A stretch of 28,459 nt of DNA from JADLGL01 sp964611195 (GCA_964611195.1 CAZSXA010000009.1:1-28459); one strand, 5' to 3'. Numbered from the stretch's first letter, positions 1-7,617 are shown. Numbers and translations are program-made. Notes: generated from the sequence alone by a model not told the origin.

Positions 1-560
1 CGCCCTTCGCGGTCGAGGAGTTCGACGTCGAGCCGGATATGGTGACGCTTGCCAAGGGCCTCACGAATGGCGTCATCCCGATGGGCGGCGTGGTTGTGAA
101 GACCGACATCTACGAGGCGTTCATGAGCGGGCCGGAGCACCTGCCGGAGCTCTTCCACGGCTATACCTATTCCGGCAATCCGATGGCCGCGGCCGCAGGC
201 ATCGGGACGCTCGACACCTATGAGGAGGAAGGCCTCCTCACCCGCGCCAGGGACCTGGCGCCGGCCTGGGACGAGGCACTGCACTCGCTCAAGGACCTGC
301 CGCATGTGATCGACGTCAGGAACTACGGTCTGATCGGTGCGATCGAGCTGGAGCCAGATCCGAGTGCGCCGGGAAGGCGCGCCTTCTCGACCTTCCTGAA
401 GGCGTTCGACTACGGCCTGTTGATCCGCGCCACCGGCGACACGATCGCCCTCTCGCCGCCGCTCATCATCACCGAGGACGAGATCGGCAGGCTGGCCGAA
501 ATGCTGGGCCACGTGCTTGCCCAGGCGGAATCGGGAGAGATCGCAGACTGGAGCTCATGA
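1..560 (+). CDS. Class III PLP-dependent aminotransferase, C-terminal part (5' end outside window)
   Basis: This is the last ~185 codons of a fold-type I, class III aminotransferase, probably of the omega-amino acid/beta-alanine:pyruvate type. The frame is open from base 3, so the gene starts upstream; family members are about 450 residues. The segment LAKGLTNGVIPMGG carries the PLP-binding lysine (codon at 54-56), followed by the family's YSGNPMAAAAG stretch and the C-terminal small domain with an RATGDTIALSPPLIIT segment. Its TGA overlaps the ATG of the next gene (ATGA at 557-560), so the two are probably translated together. The neighbour is a carbamoylase/beta-ureidopropionase type hydrolase. 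This suggests that the aminotransferase takes the amino group from beta-alanine or a related omega-amino acid in reductive pyrimidine breakdown. The substrate is inferred from context; the fold and the lysine are seen directly. Confidence 0.9.
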   Translation, partial: PFAVEEFDVEPDMVTLAKGLTNGVIPMGGVVVKTDIYEAFMSGPEHLPELFHGYTYSGNPMAAAAGIGTLDTYEEEGLLTRARDLAPAWDEALHSLKDLPHVIDVRNYGLIGAIELEPDPSAPGRRAFSTFLKAFDYGLLIRATGDTIALSPPLIITEDEIGRLAEMLGHVLAQAESGEIADWSS

Positions 561-1798
561 CGAGCGATCCGAACGGCCTATCCGGCTTGCGCGTCGATGA
601 TGTGCGCCTATGGTCGAGCCTGATGGCGATGGCCGAAATTGGCGCGACGCCGGGCGGCGGCAGCAATCGGCTCGCCCTCTCCGACGAGGATCGGAGGGCC
701 CGCGCCCTCCTCGCCAAGTGGTGCGCGGAAGCCGGAGCGACGCTCCGCGTCGATCCCATCGGCAACATGTTCGCGCGGCGCGACGGCACGGATGGAAGCG
801 AACCACCGGTGCTGGTGGGCAGTCATCTCGACACCCAGCCGATGGGCGGCCGCTTCGACGGCGTGCTCGGGGTGCTGGCGGCGCTCGAGATCCTTCGGAC
901 CCTCGACGATGCGGACGTGACGACAGGCCGGCCCATCGAGCTCGTCAACTGGACCAATGAGGAAGGCGCGCGGTTCGCACCGGCGATGCTGGGATCGTCG
1001 GTCTTTGCCGGGCTCAAGGACCTTGAGAGCGCCCTCGCGCTCGCCGACCGTGACGGCGCCACGGTCGCCGCCGAACTGAAGCGGATCGGTCATGCCGGCG
1101 AAGCGGCTCTGGGTGAATCGATCGCGGCTTACTTCGAGCTCCATATCGAGCAGGGGCCGGTGCTCGAAGATGCCGGCATTCCGGTCGGCGTCGTTACGCA
1201 TGCCCAGGGCGTCCGCTGGTTCGACGTCTTCGTCGACGGTGCGGCCGGGCATGCCGGAACGACACCGATGGACCGGCGCCGCGATGCGCTTGTCGGCGCG
1301 GCGGCGATCATTGCGGGCGTGCGGGATCTCGCGGCAACGCATCCGCCCGCCGTGGCGACGGTCGGGACGGTCGCCGTCTCGCCCGGCTCACGCAACGTCA
1401 TTCCCGGCCGCGTGACGCTCAGCGTCGATCTTCGGCATCCGGACGCGGCGCTGCTGGAGAGTCTGGCGCGGGAATTACCTAATCTCGCCGCCGATCTCGC
1501 CAGCCACTGCGAAGTCCGCGTCGAGGAGGTCCTTGCCTTTGACCCGACGACCTTCGATGTCGGCTGCGTCGAAGCGGTGAGAAACGCAGCGGCAACCTGC
1601 GGTCTCGTATATCGCGACATCGTCTCCGGCGGCGGCCACGACGCCTGCAACATCGCCCGGATCGCTCCGGCGGCGATGGTCTTCGTGCCCTGCATCGGCG
1701 GGCTCAGCCACACCGAGGCGGAGGCAATCACGCCGGAATGGGCCGAAGCCGGAGCGAACACGCTGCTCCACGCTGTGCTCGCGACCGCCAACGCGTGA
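557..1798 (+). CDS. M20-family Zn-dependent amidohydrolase (N-carbamoyl amino acid hydrolase / beta-ureidopropionase type)
   Basis: A 413-residue metal-dependent hydrolase of the hydantoinase/carbamoylase family, which removes the carbamoyl group from N-carbamoyl amino acids or N-carbamoyl-beta-alanine, releasing CO2 and ammonia. The M20 metal ligands can be placed: H90 and D92 in GSHLDTQPMGG, E135/E136 in NWTNEEGARF, H196 in ELHIEQGPVLE and H385 in GLSHTEAE. The dimerisation/lid domain has the AGHAGTTPMDRR signature, and SGGGHDA (H361) is the usual late motif. Length is normal (about 410). The ATG overlaps the stop of the aminotransferase by 4 nt. Together the pair fits the last two steps of reductive uracil/thymine catabolism, but L-carbamoylase or allantoate/ureidoglycolate-type activity cannot be excluded from sequence alone. 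No dihydropyrimidinase is visible here; it may lie upstream. Confidence 0.9.
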   Translation: MTSDPNGLSGLRVDDVRLWSSLMAMAEIGATPGGGSNRLALSDEDRRARALLAKWCAEAGATLRVDPIGNMFARRDGTDGSEPPVLVGSHLDTQPMGGRFDGVLGVLAALEILRTLDDADVTTGRPIELVNWTNEEGARFAPAMLGSSVFAGLKDLESALALADRDGATVAAELKRIGHAGEAALGESIAAYFELHIEQGPVLEDAGIPVGVVTHAQGVRWFDVFVDGAAGHAGTTPMDRRRDALVGAAAIIAGVRDLAATHPPAVATVGTVAVSPGSRNVIPGRVTLSVDLRHPDAALLESLARELPNLAADLASHCEVRVEEVLAFDPTTFDVGCVEAVRNAAATCGLVYRDIVSGGGHDACNIARIAPAAMVFVPCIGGLSHTEAEAITPEWAEAGANTLLHAVLATANA

Positions 1799-1841
1799 TG
1801 CGGGTTACGTCAGGCGGCCGGAGCGGCTAGAGAATGCCGCC

Positions 1842-2666
1842 ATGGACACCTCACCCGCACCTGACGATCAACGCATCATCGAGGCCCTGCTGCCCGCAGT
1901 GATCGATGCCGGCCGCGCGATTCTGGCGATCCGCAAGCGCGGCCACGCCATCGACACCAAGGCCGACAACAGCCCCGTTACCGAAGCCGACCACGCCGCC
2001 GAGGGCATCATTCTGGAAGCGCTGGCGCGGCTTTGCCCGGAGATTCCGGTGCTCGCTGAGGAAGAGGTCGCCGCCGGGCGCATCCCCCGGACGGAAGGGG
2101 CCTTCTTCGCCGTCGACGCCCTCGACGGCACCAAGGATTTCATTCGCGGCGGGCCGGATTTCACCGTCAATGTCGGGCTCATTCGCGGCGATCGTCCGGT
2201 CGCCGGGATCGTCGGCGCCCCGGCACTGAACCGGGCCTGGATCGGCGTGGTCGGGGTCGGCGCGTGGCGCATCGACGAAGATGCGGGCGAGCGTACGAGG
2301 ATCGGCGTTCGCGAGGCGTCCGCCGATGCCATCGATATCGTCGCCAGTCGTTCGCACCGAACGCCGGAGACCGATGATTTCATCGCCCGTTTCCCGGGCG
2401 CCAACATTGTCGCCGCGGGTTCGTCCCTGAAGCTCGTGGCGGTGGCGGAGGGCAATGCCGACCTCTACCCCCGCCTCGCCCCGACATCGCAGTGGGATAC
2501 CGCGGCGGGCGATGCCGTGCTGACCGCCGCGGGCGGCCGGGTTCTCGAGCTCGACGGGCAAGTGATGCGCTATGGCCCACGCGATGAGGGCGGGCCGCAC
2601 CCGTTTCTCAACCCTTGGTTTGTCGCAACAGGCGGCATGGACCCGTTCGCCGCGGCGCCGAAATAA
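1842..2666 (+). CDS. cysQ: 3'(2'),5'-bisphosphate nucleotidase CysQ
   Basis: A 274-residue member of the inositol monophosphatase superfamily that hydrolyses 3'-phosphoadenosine 5'-phosphate (PAP) to AMP and phosphate. The metal-binding motifs are present: the AEEE stretch near residue 65, DALDGTKDF with D92 and D95, and WDTAAGDA with D219. The TKDF variant and the adjacent cysD/cysNC genes favour CysQ over a true inositol monophosphatase. It is expected to be cytoplasmic or loosely membrane associated and to prevent build-up of PAP, which inhibits PAPS-dependent enzymes. It lies 129 bp upstream of cysD on the same strand. The ribosome-binding site is weak (an AGAGA run about 10 nt ahead of the ATG). 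The start is supported by the usual short acidic lead before the first helix. Confidence 0.93.
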   Translation: MDTSPAPDDQRIIEALLPAVIDAGRAILAIRKRGHAIDTKADNSPVTEADHAAEGIILEALARLCPEIPVLAEEEVAAGRIPRTEGAFFAVDALDGTKDFIRGGPDFTVNVGLIRGDRPVAGIVGAPALNRAWIGVVGVGAWRIDEDAGERTRIGVREASADAIDIVASRSHRTPETDDFIARFPGANIVAAGSSLKLVAVAEGNADLYPRLAPTSQWDTAAGDAVLTAAGGRVLELDGQVMRYGPRDEGGPHPFLNPWFVATGGMDPFAAAPK

Positions 2667-2795
2667 CGTTCCACCAACCCTCGCTTTCGCGGCAAACGGT
2701 TCATCTGTCGCGGCTGGCGTGAAACCCCGGTGCTTGTGACCCGCCGATCGCGCCACTAGTTTTCGGCCCTTGAACAACACCTTGTCCGGTCGCCG

Positions 2796-3701
2796 ATGAG
2801 CCCACCCCTCAATCATCTCAAACGTCTCGAAGCCGAAGCGATCTTCATCATGCGGGAGGTCGCGGCGACCTTCGCCAAGCCGGTCATGCTCTATTCGATC
2901 GGCAAGGACTCCTCGGTGATGCTGCATCTGGCGCGGAAGGCGTTCCATCCGGCGCCGCTGCCGTTCCCGCTGCTTCACATCGACACCACCTGGAAGTTCC
3001 GCGAGATGATCCGGTTCCGGGACGAGACCGCGGTGAAATACGGTCTCGACCTGCTGGTCCACACGAACGAGGAAGCGCGCGCGGCCGGGTACAATCCGTT
3101 CGATCACGGCTCGTCGAACTACACCCAGGTGATGAAGACCGAGGCCCTGAAGCAGGCGCTGTCGATGCACGGTTTCGATGCGGCCTTCGGCGGCGCCCGC
3201 CGCGACGAGGAAAAGAGCCGCGCGAAGGAGCGCGTCTTCTCCTTCCGCACCGCCAACCATGTCTGGGACCCGAAGAACCAGCGGCCGGAACTCTGGTCGC
3301 TCTACAACACGCGGATCAGCCCGGGCGAATCGATCCGCGTCTTCCCGCTCTCCAATTGGACCGAGCTCGATATCTGGCAGTACATCCTCGCCGAGGACAT
3401 CCCGATCGTGCCGCTCTACTACGCGGCGAAACGGCCGGTGGTGCATCGCAGCGGTCAGCTGATCATGGTCGACGACGACCGCATGCGGCTCGAACCGGGC
3501 GAGACGCCGGAGGAACTCAGCGTCCGCTTCCGCACGCTCGGCTGCTACCCGCTGACGGCGGCGATCGAGTCCGAGGCGACAACGCTTGAGGACATCGTCG
3601 CGGAGATGCTGATCGCCCGGACGTCGGAACGACAAGGCCGGCTGATCGATCACGACGAATCCGGCTCGATGGAGAAGAAGAAGCGCGAGGGCTATTTCTG
3701 A
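2796..3701 (+). CDS. cysD: Sulfate adenylyltransferase subunit 2 (CysD)
   Basis: The 301-residue catalytic subunit of ATP sulfurylase, which forms adenosine 5'-phosphosulfate (APS) from sulfate and ATP with the GTPase subunit CysN. The PP-loop SIGKDSSVM (residues 34-42) binds ATP. The family segments LPFPLLHIDTTWKFREM, GGARRDEEKSRAKER and SNWTELDIWQYI are present, and the C-terminus ends in the basic MEKKKREGYF typical of CysD. The ATG aligns with the E. coli protein's start region (NHLKRLEAEAIFIMREV), although no clear Shine-Dalgarno sequence precedes it. The TGA shares one base with the ATG of cysNC (TGATG at 3699-3703), so translation is probably coupled and the subunits are made together. 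Confidence 0.96.
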   Translation: MSPPLNHLKRLEAEAIFIMREVAATFAKPVMLYSIGKDSSVMLHLARKAFHPAPLPFPLLHIDTTWKFREMIRFRDETAVKYGLDLLVHTNEEARAAGYNPFDHGSSNYTQVMKTEALKQALSMHGFDAAFGGARRDEEKSRAKERVFSFRTANHVWDPKNQRPELWSLYNTRISPGESIRVFPLSNWTELDIWQYILAEDIPIVPLYYAAKRPVVHRSGQLIMVDDDRMRLEPGETPEELSVRFRTLGCYPLTAAIESEATTLEDIVAEMLIARTSERQGRLIDHDESGSMEKKKREGYF

Positions 3702-5614
3702 TGGCCGGTGCCATTGCGATCGATCACGAGGCGGTCACCGAACTCCTGACCCAGGAGGGCGAGCAGGACCTCCTTCGCTTCCTCACCTGCGGCAGCGTCG
3801 ACGACGGCAAGTCGACCCTGATCGGCCGGCTGCTGCACGATTCCAAGCGCCTCTTCGAGGATCAGCTGGTCACGCTGGAGCGCGACTCGCGGAAGCACGG
3901 CACGACCGGCGGCGAGATCGATTTCGCGCTGCTGGTCGACGGCCTCGAGGCCGAGCGCGAGCAAGGCATTACGATCGACGTCGCCTATCGCTATTTCGCG
4001 ACCGACCGGCGTCGCTTCATCGTCGCCGACACGCCGGGTCACGAGCAATATACGCGCAACATGGCGACCGGCGCCTCGACCGCCGATCTGGCGGTTCTGC
4101 TCGTCGACGCGCAGCAGGGCATTCTCCGCCAGACGCGGCGCCACGCCTTCATCGCCTGGCTGCTCGGCATCCGCCACGTCGTGGTGGCGGTGAACAAGAT
4201 CGACCTCATCGGATACGACCAGGCCGGGTTTGCGGCGATCGCTGCGGACTTCGAGGAACTGACGGCCGATCTCGGCTTCGACACGCAGATCGTCATCCCG
4301 CTCTCGGCGCGTTTCGGTGACAACGTCACGGCGCCGAGCCCGAATCTTTCCTGGTATGACGGCCCGCGGCTCCTCTCCTATCTGGAGGAAATCGACGTCC
4401 GCGGCGGCGAGATCGACACGCCGATGCGCTTTCCGGTGCAGTGGGTCAGCCGGCCAAGCGCCGATTTTCGCGGCTATGCCGGGACGATCGCCTCCGGCGA
4501 GGTGAAACCGGGACAGACGATCGTTTCGGCGACGACCGGCCAGTCGGCGGGGATATCGCGGATCGTCACCGCCGACGGAGACGTCGACAAGGCGTCGGCC
4601 GGAACCGCGGTGACCCTCACCCTTGACCGCGAGATCGACCTTTCGCGCGGCGACGTGATCGTCGATGCGGCGGCGCGGCCGGAAGTCTCCGACCAGCTCG
4701 CGGCGCATGTGATCTGGATGAGCCAGGAGGAGATGCTTCCGGGACGCTCCTATCTCCTGAAGTCCGGCACGCGCACCGTCGGCGCCGCGATCAGCGAGTT
4801 GAAGCACCAGGTCGACGTTGACTCGTTCAAGCCGCTCGCGGCGAAGACGCTCGGCCTCAACGATATCGGCTTCTGCAATCTGTCGCTGGTCGAGCCGATT
4901 GCGTTCGACCCCTACGAACAGAACCAGACGACCGGCTCGTTCATCCTCATCGACCGCTTCTCCAATGCGACGGTGGCGGCGGGCATGATCCGCTTCGGCC
5001 TTCGCCGGGCGACAAACATTCACCTGCAGGCGCTGACAATCGACAAGCAGGCCCGCGCCGACGCCAAGAGCCAGCGCCCGGCGGTGTTGTGGTTCACCGG
5101 CCTGTCCGGCGCCGGCAAGTCAACCGTGGCCAATCTCCTGGAGGAGAAGCTCCACCTTGCCGGGGGGCACACCTACCTTCTCGACGGCGACAATGTCCGC
5201 CACGGGCTCAACCGTGATCTCGGCTTTACCGACGCCGACCGCGTGGAGAATATCCGACGCGTGGGTGAAGCCTCGAAGCTCTTCGTCGATGCCGGCCTGA
5301 TTGTCCTGGTTTCGTTCATCTCGCCGTTCCGTTCGGAGCGGCAGATGGCACGTGATCTCGTCGGCGACGGCGAGTTTGTGGAGATCTTCGTGGACGTGCC
5401 ACTGGAGGTGGCCGAGGAGCGCGACCCGAAGGGGCTCTATCGCAAGGCGCGGCAGGGCGAGATCAAGAACTTCACCGGCATCGACAGCCCCTATGAGCCG
5501 CCGAAGGCGCCCGATATTCATCTCAACGCCGCGGTGGAAACGCCCGCCGCGATGGCCGACCGCGTCTTCTCCTACCTCGTTGCGCACGGCTATGTGCGCA
5601 ACCGCCTGAGCTGA
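3701..5614 (+). CDS. cysNC: Bifunctional sulfate adenylyltransferase subunit 1 / adenylylsulfate kinase (CysN-CysC fusion)
   Basis: A 637-residue fusion. The N-terminal ~440 residues form CysN, the EF-Tu-like GTPase that drives APS synthesis: P-loop GSVDDGKST (31-39), DTPGHEQY, the NKID base-recognition motif, then two beta-barrel domains. The C-terminal ~180 residues form APS kinase (CysC), which phosphorylates APS to PAPS: P-loop GLSGAGKST (about 467-475), LDGDNVRHGLN, the FISPFRSERQMAR loop, and DPKGLYRKARQGEIKNFTGIDSPYE. Both active sites look intact. This is the NodQ/CysNC architecture common in rhizobia, though no nod genes are visible. With cysD it makes a complete sulfate-to-PAPS pathway. 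The product can feed assimilatory PAPS reduction or sulfotransferases such as the one at 17628-18518. The gene converges on the minus-strand gene at 5636 with a 21-bp gap. Confidence 0.96.
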   Translation: MAGAIAIDHEAVTELLTQEGEQDLLRFLTCGSVDDGKSTLIGRLLHDSKRLFEDQLVTLERDSRKHGTTGGEIDFALLVDGLEAEREQGITIDVAYRYFATDRRRFIVADTPGHEQYTRNMATGASTADLAVLLVDAQQGILRQTRRHAFIAWLLGIRHVVVAVNKIDLIGYDQAGFAAIAADFEELTADLGFDTQIVIPLSARFGDNVTAPSPNLSWYDGPRLLSYLEEIDVRGGEIDTPMRFPVQWVSRPSADFRGYAGTIASGEVKPGQTIVSATTGQSAGISRIVTADGDVDKASAGTAVTLTLDREIDLSRGDVIVDAAARPEVSDQLAAHVIWMSQEEMLPGRSYLLKSGTRTVGAAISELKHQVDVDSFKPLAAKTLGLNDIGFCNLSLVEPIAFDPYEQNQTTGSFILIDRFSNATVAAGMIRFGLRRATNIHLQALTIDKQARADAKSQRPAVLWFTGLSGAGKSTVANLLEEKLHLAGGHTYLLDGDNVRHGLNRDLGFTDADRVENIRRVGEASKLFVDAGLIVLVSFISPFRSERQMARDLVGDGEFVEIFVDVPLEVAEERDPKGLYRKARQGEIKNFTGIDSPYEPPKAPDIHLNAAVETPAAMADRVFSYLVAHGYVRNRLS

Positions 5615-5642
5615 GCCGCGCCCGACCGACGTGCGTCAGTCG
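5615..5642. other. Inverted repeat at the cysNC / 5636-7327 convergent junction
   Basis: Arms CGACCGAC (5623-5630) and GTCAGTCG (5635-5642) enclose the 4-nt loop GTGC. In plus-strand RNA one pair is mismatched (C5627/A5638); in minus-strand RNA that pair becomes G-U, giving 8 pairs in a row. The right arm contains the stop codon of the minus-strand gene (5636-5638). No T-tract follows on either side. A role in termination or 3'-end protection is inference. Confidence 0.4.
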
Positions 5643-7327
5643 ATGATCTCGATGGCGATGGCGCGGATATCGATCGAGTTGCCGTCGCCGGGCACGCCGG
5701 GCTCGATGAGGAGATAGTCCTCGCGGTTGCCGGCATCGGGACCGACCACCCAGGTCGCCGAGATCACTCCGAAATCCGTCGGGACGCGCAAGATCTTCCA
5801 GTCATTGATGGCAACGCCGCGCTGGTAGCCGAGGCGCGTCGTTGCCGCCGGCTGCGACGGCGATCCGCGGACTTCCATGATGACGCGCACTTCGTGGCCT
5901 GCGAGCTGTTCGGCAAGGCCCGGCCCGATCACGGCGCGGGCGCCGCCAGAGGTAATCGTCGAGCCGATCTGAACGTAACCGCCGCCTTCCCCGCCAGCCA
6001 CGAACTCGACCGGATTGTCGGAGCCGGATTCGAAGATGGTCGGGTCCTCGCCGCGGAAGAGGACGAATTGCTCGCCCGCCTCGGCGGCCGGAACCGGCTC
6101 GGCGGTCTCGACCGGCTCGGGCTCGGTGCCCTCGGGCTCGGCGGGAAAGAGGATCGGGACGAACACATAGGCTGCCCAGGCAAAGACAATCACAGCGAAC
6201 GCCAGGAGCGCGAAACGCAGGATACGGCGCTGATTGCTGCGGCGATCGGCCGGCGCCTCGGCAAACGCCGCCTCCTCTTCCGTCGGCTCCGGCGGAGGCG
6301 CCTGACGTCGGCGCTCGCGCCGCGGCGGTGTCTCGCGTCGCCGCGATCTGCGACGGCGAGGCCGCTCGTCCTCTTCCTCGAACTGATCCCATCGGCGCGG
6401 CGCGGGGGCGGCGCGGGAAGGCACCGGCGTCGGCACCTCCGACTGCGGGAGCGAGCGCGGCCTCTCCTCATCGCCGGCGGAATCCGGACTGGGGAGGAAA
6501 AGCCGCGGTTCCGGCCGGCCCGGTCCGCTCAGGAGCAGCGGCTCGCGCCGCGCGCCGCGCGACTCGCTGCCGAGGCGTCCGGCAAGCTCGTCGATCGGGT
6601 CCAATTCCTGGGCGCGGCCGGCGGGCGGTCGGCGCTTTCGCTCGTCACGCCGGGCCGGTTCGCGCCTTGCGAACAGCCCCGCGAGGCGGGCAAACAAGCC
6701 GCCCCGCGCCTCGCGGCCGGAACGGCGGTCGGATCGGGCATCTTCATCATCCGCCGGCTCGCGATAGGCGGCCGGACGCGCGCCCCGATCGGTGTCGTCA
6801 GCGGCCCAGGAGCGGACCGCGGGCTCGCGATCTTCATAGGTCTCGTCGCCGTATTCGTTCCACTGGCCGGGCGTGTCCCATTCGTCTTCCTCGGAGACCA
6901 CGCGGGAACGGTCGTGGGAATCCTCTGGCGGATCGCGCCATTGTTCGGCGGTTTCGTCCCAGGCCATCTCAATGGCCGGCGAGCCCCAAACCGGCTCGGG
7001 CGGTGGCTCTTCCTCCGCCCAATCCGCATCGGCGGACGCCTCGTCCGCTTCGGCCGCGACCTCGAGGCGCTCGCGCCGGCTTTGCGCGCCGCCCTGATGG
7101 ACGAAGCGTTGCGAGGGCTCCGCCAGTTCGGTCTCGATGCGATCGATCGCCGCGTCGAAGGTATTGAGACGGCTCTCGATTTCGGCTTCGAGGAGCGGCG
7201 GGCGATGATTGCGGAGCTTCCGCAACATGACGTCGCGCACGTGACCGTAGACGCGATCGCGTTCCTCGAAATCGACCGCGCCGACGCGATCAAGAGCGTT
7301 GCAGAGAACCGTGTAGAAATCCGTCAT
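5636..7327 (-). CDS. Hypothetical single-span membrane protein with charged linker and C-terminal extracytoplasmic domain
   Basis: A 563-residue protein I cannot assign to a named function. From the N-terminus: an ~75-residue helical segment (MTDFYTVLCNALDRVG to RIETELAEPSQRF) that resembles a short N-terminal region found on many alphaproteobacterial hypothetical proteins; about 290 residues rich in Arg, Glu, Asp and Pro, likely disordered; one transmembrane helix near residues 368-391 (LRFALLAFAVIVFAWAAYVFVPILF); a Glu/Pro spacer; and a final ~145 residues (from FVLFRGEDPTIFESG) with alternating beta-type pattern and many glycines, ending in IRAIAIEIID, suggestive of a beta-sandwich. The basic cytoplasmic side predicts the N-terminus in, C-terminus in the periplasm. 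It is divergent from phoR and convergent with cysNC, so it is probably monocistronic. A long antisense frame exists but has no domain logic. Confidence 0.8.
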   Translation of the reverse strand: MTDFYTVLCNALDRVGAVDFEERDRVYGHVRDVMLRKLRNHRPPLLEAEIESRLNTFDAAIDRIETELAEPSQRFVHQGGAQSRRERLEVAAEADEASADADWAEEEPPPEPVWGSPAIEMAWDETAEQWRDPPEDSHDRSRVVSEEDEWDTPGQWNEYGDETYEDREPAVRSWAADDTDRGARPAAYREPADDEDARSDRRSGREARGGLFARLAGLFARREPARRDERKRRPPAGRAQELDPIDELAGRLGSESRGARREPLLLSGPGRPEPRLFLPSPDSAGDEERPRSLPQSEVPTPVPSRAAPAPRRWDQFEEEDERPRRRRSRRRETPPRRERRRQAPPPEPTEEEAAFAEAPADRRSNQRRILRFALLAFAVIVFAWAAYVFVPILFPAEPEGTEPEPVETAEPVPAAEAGEQFVLFRGEDPTIFESGSDNPVEFVAGGEGGGYVQIGSTITSGGARAVIGPGLAEQLAGHEVRVIMEVRGSPSQPAATTRLGYQRGVAINDWKILRVPTDFGVISATWVVGPDAGNREDYLLIEPGVPGDGNSIDIRAIAIEIID

Positions 7328-7531
7328 GCGTCTTGGCTGGCGACTGCTAAAGGCTCTCCTTCACCCCTTGGCGGCGGAAGGGGGGTGGACATATGGGCGC
7401 CGCGATGGCGGCGTAGAAGCAAGTGTGAGGCCTAAGCGGGCGCTTATATGGCAAGACGGTGTCAGACGCCAATGAATCCCACGCGACGCTTGATGGCACG
7501 TCGGCGGGGCCGTGTGACACTATTCGTCTAA

Positions 7532-7549
7532 CTGTCGTCAATAGATCAT
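7532..7549 (+). promoter_or_regulatory. Candidate Pho box upstream of phoR
   Basis: The half-sites CTGTCGT (7532-7538) and AGATCAT (7543-7549) are spaced 11 bp start to start, as in the PhoB consensus of two CTGTCAT repeats with a 4-bp gap. By eye they match 6/7 and 4/7 positions. The location, 69 bp before the phoR ATG, would allow phosphate-starvation autoregulation. The second half-site is weak, so this is tentative. Confidence 0.35.
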
Positions 7550-7599
7550 ATTGGCGTAGTGGGCTTTGTGGGGAGTGGCGATTCGTCACTCACGCCAAT
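7550..7599 (+). promoter_or_regulatory. Inverted repeat in the phoR leader
   Basis: ATTGGCGT (7550-7557) is repeated as its exact complement ACGCCAAT (7592-7599). Pairing extends inward with AGTG (7558-7561) to CACT (7587-7590), leaving a one-base bulge at 7591. Inside it, GAGTG and CACTC can form a competing smaller hairpin. The repeat ends about 12 nt before the AGGA ribosome-binding site of phoR. It may be an RNA hairpin or a dyad for a DNA-binding protein. Confidence 0.5.
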
Positions 7600-7617
7600 G
7601 GATTGCCGACCAGGACA

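Larger units (their letters stand above)
7328..7617. promoter_or_regulatory. Divergent regulatory region between the 563-residue protein gene and phoR
   Basis: About 290 bp without a convincing gene. It should hold both divergent promoters. Visible structure, in order: a small palindrome CGCCGC-gatg-GCGGCG (7398-7413), a 14-bp dyad TAAGCG-gg-CGCTTA (7433-7446) next to a TATATGG stretch, a Pho-box-like sequence (7532-7549), and a longer inverted repeat in the probable phoR leader (7550-7599). The phoR frame stays open upstream to 7459, but residues encoded before 7618 do not resemble a sensor-kinase N-terminus. I could not place -35/-10 boxes with confidence. Confidence 0.55.

Noticed and set aside
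2667..2795. Riboswitch or sulfur-responsive leader before cysD
   Set aside because: I looked for paired elements and a known SAM-type motif in the 129-bp gap and found none that I can support.
1851..3653. 600-codon minus-strand open frame across cysQ and cysD
   Set aside because: It is antisense to two intact, well-known genes and has no recognisable motif; long shadows are common at this GC content.
5894..7435. Long plus-strand open frame (over 500 codons) opposite the 563-residue membrane protein gene
   Set aside because: Its translation has no domain, signal or membrane logic and is an Arg/Gly/Ala-rich shadow; the minus-strand product has an ordered layout with one clear membrane span.
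7459..7617. Longer phoR start adding 53 residues
   Set aside because: The added residues lack family character, run through the dyad and Pho-box-like sequence, and the ATG at 7618 has a good ribosome-binding site.
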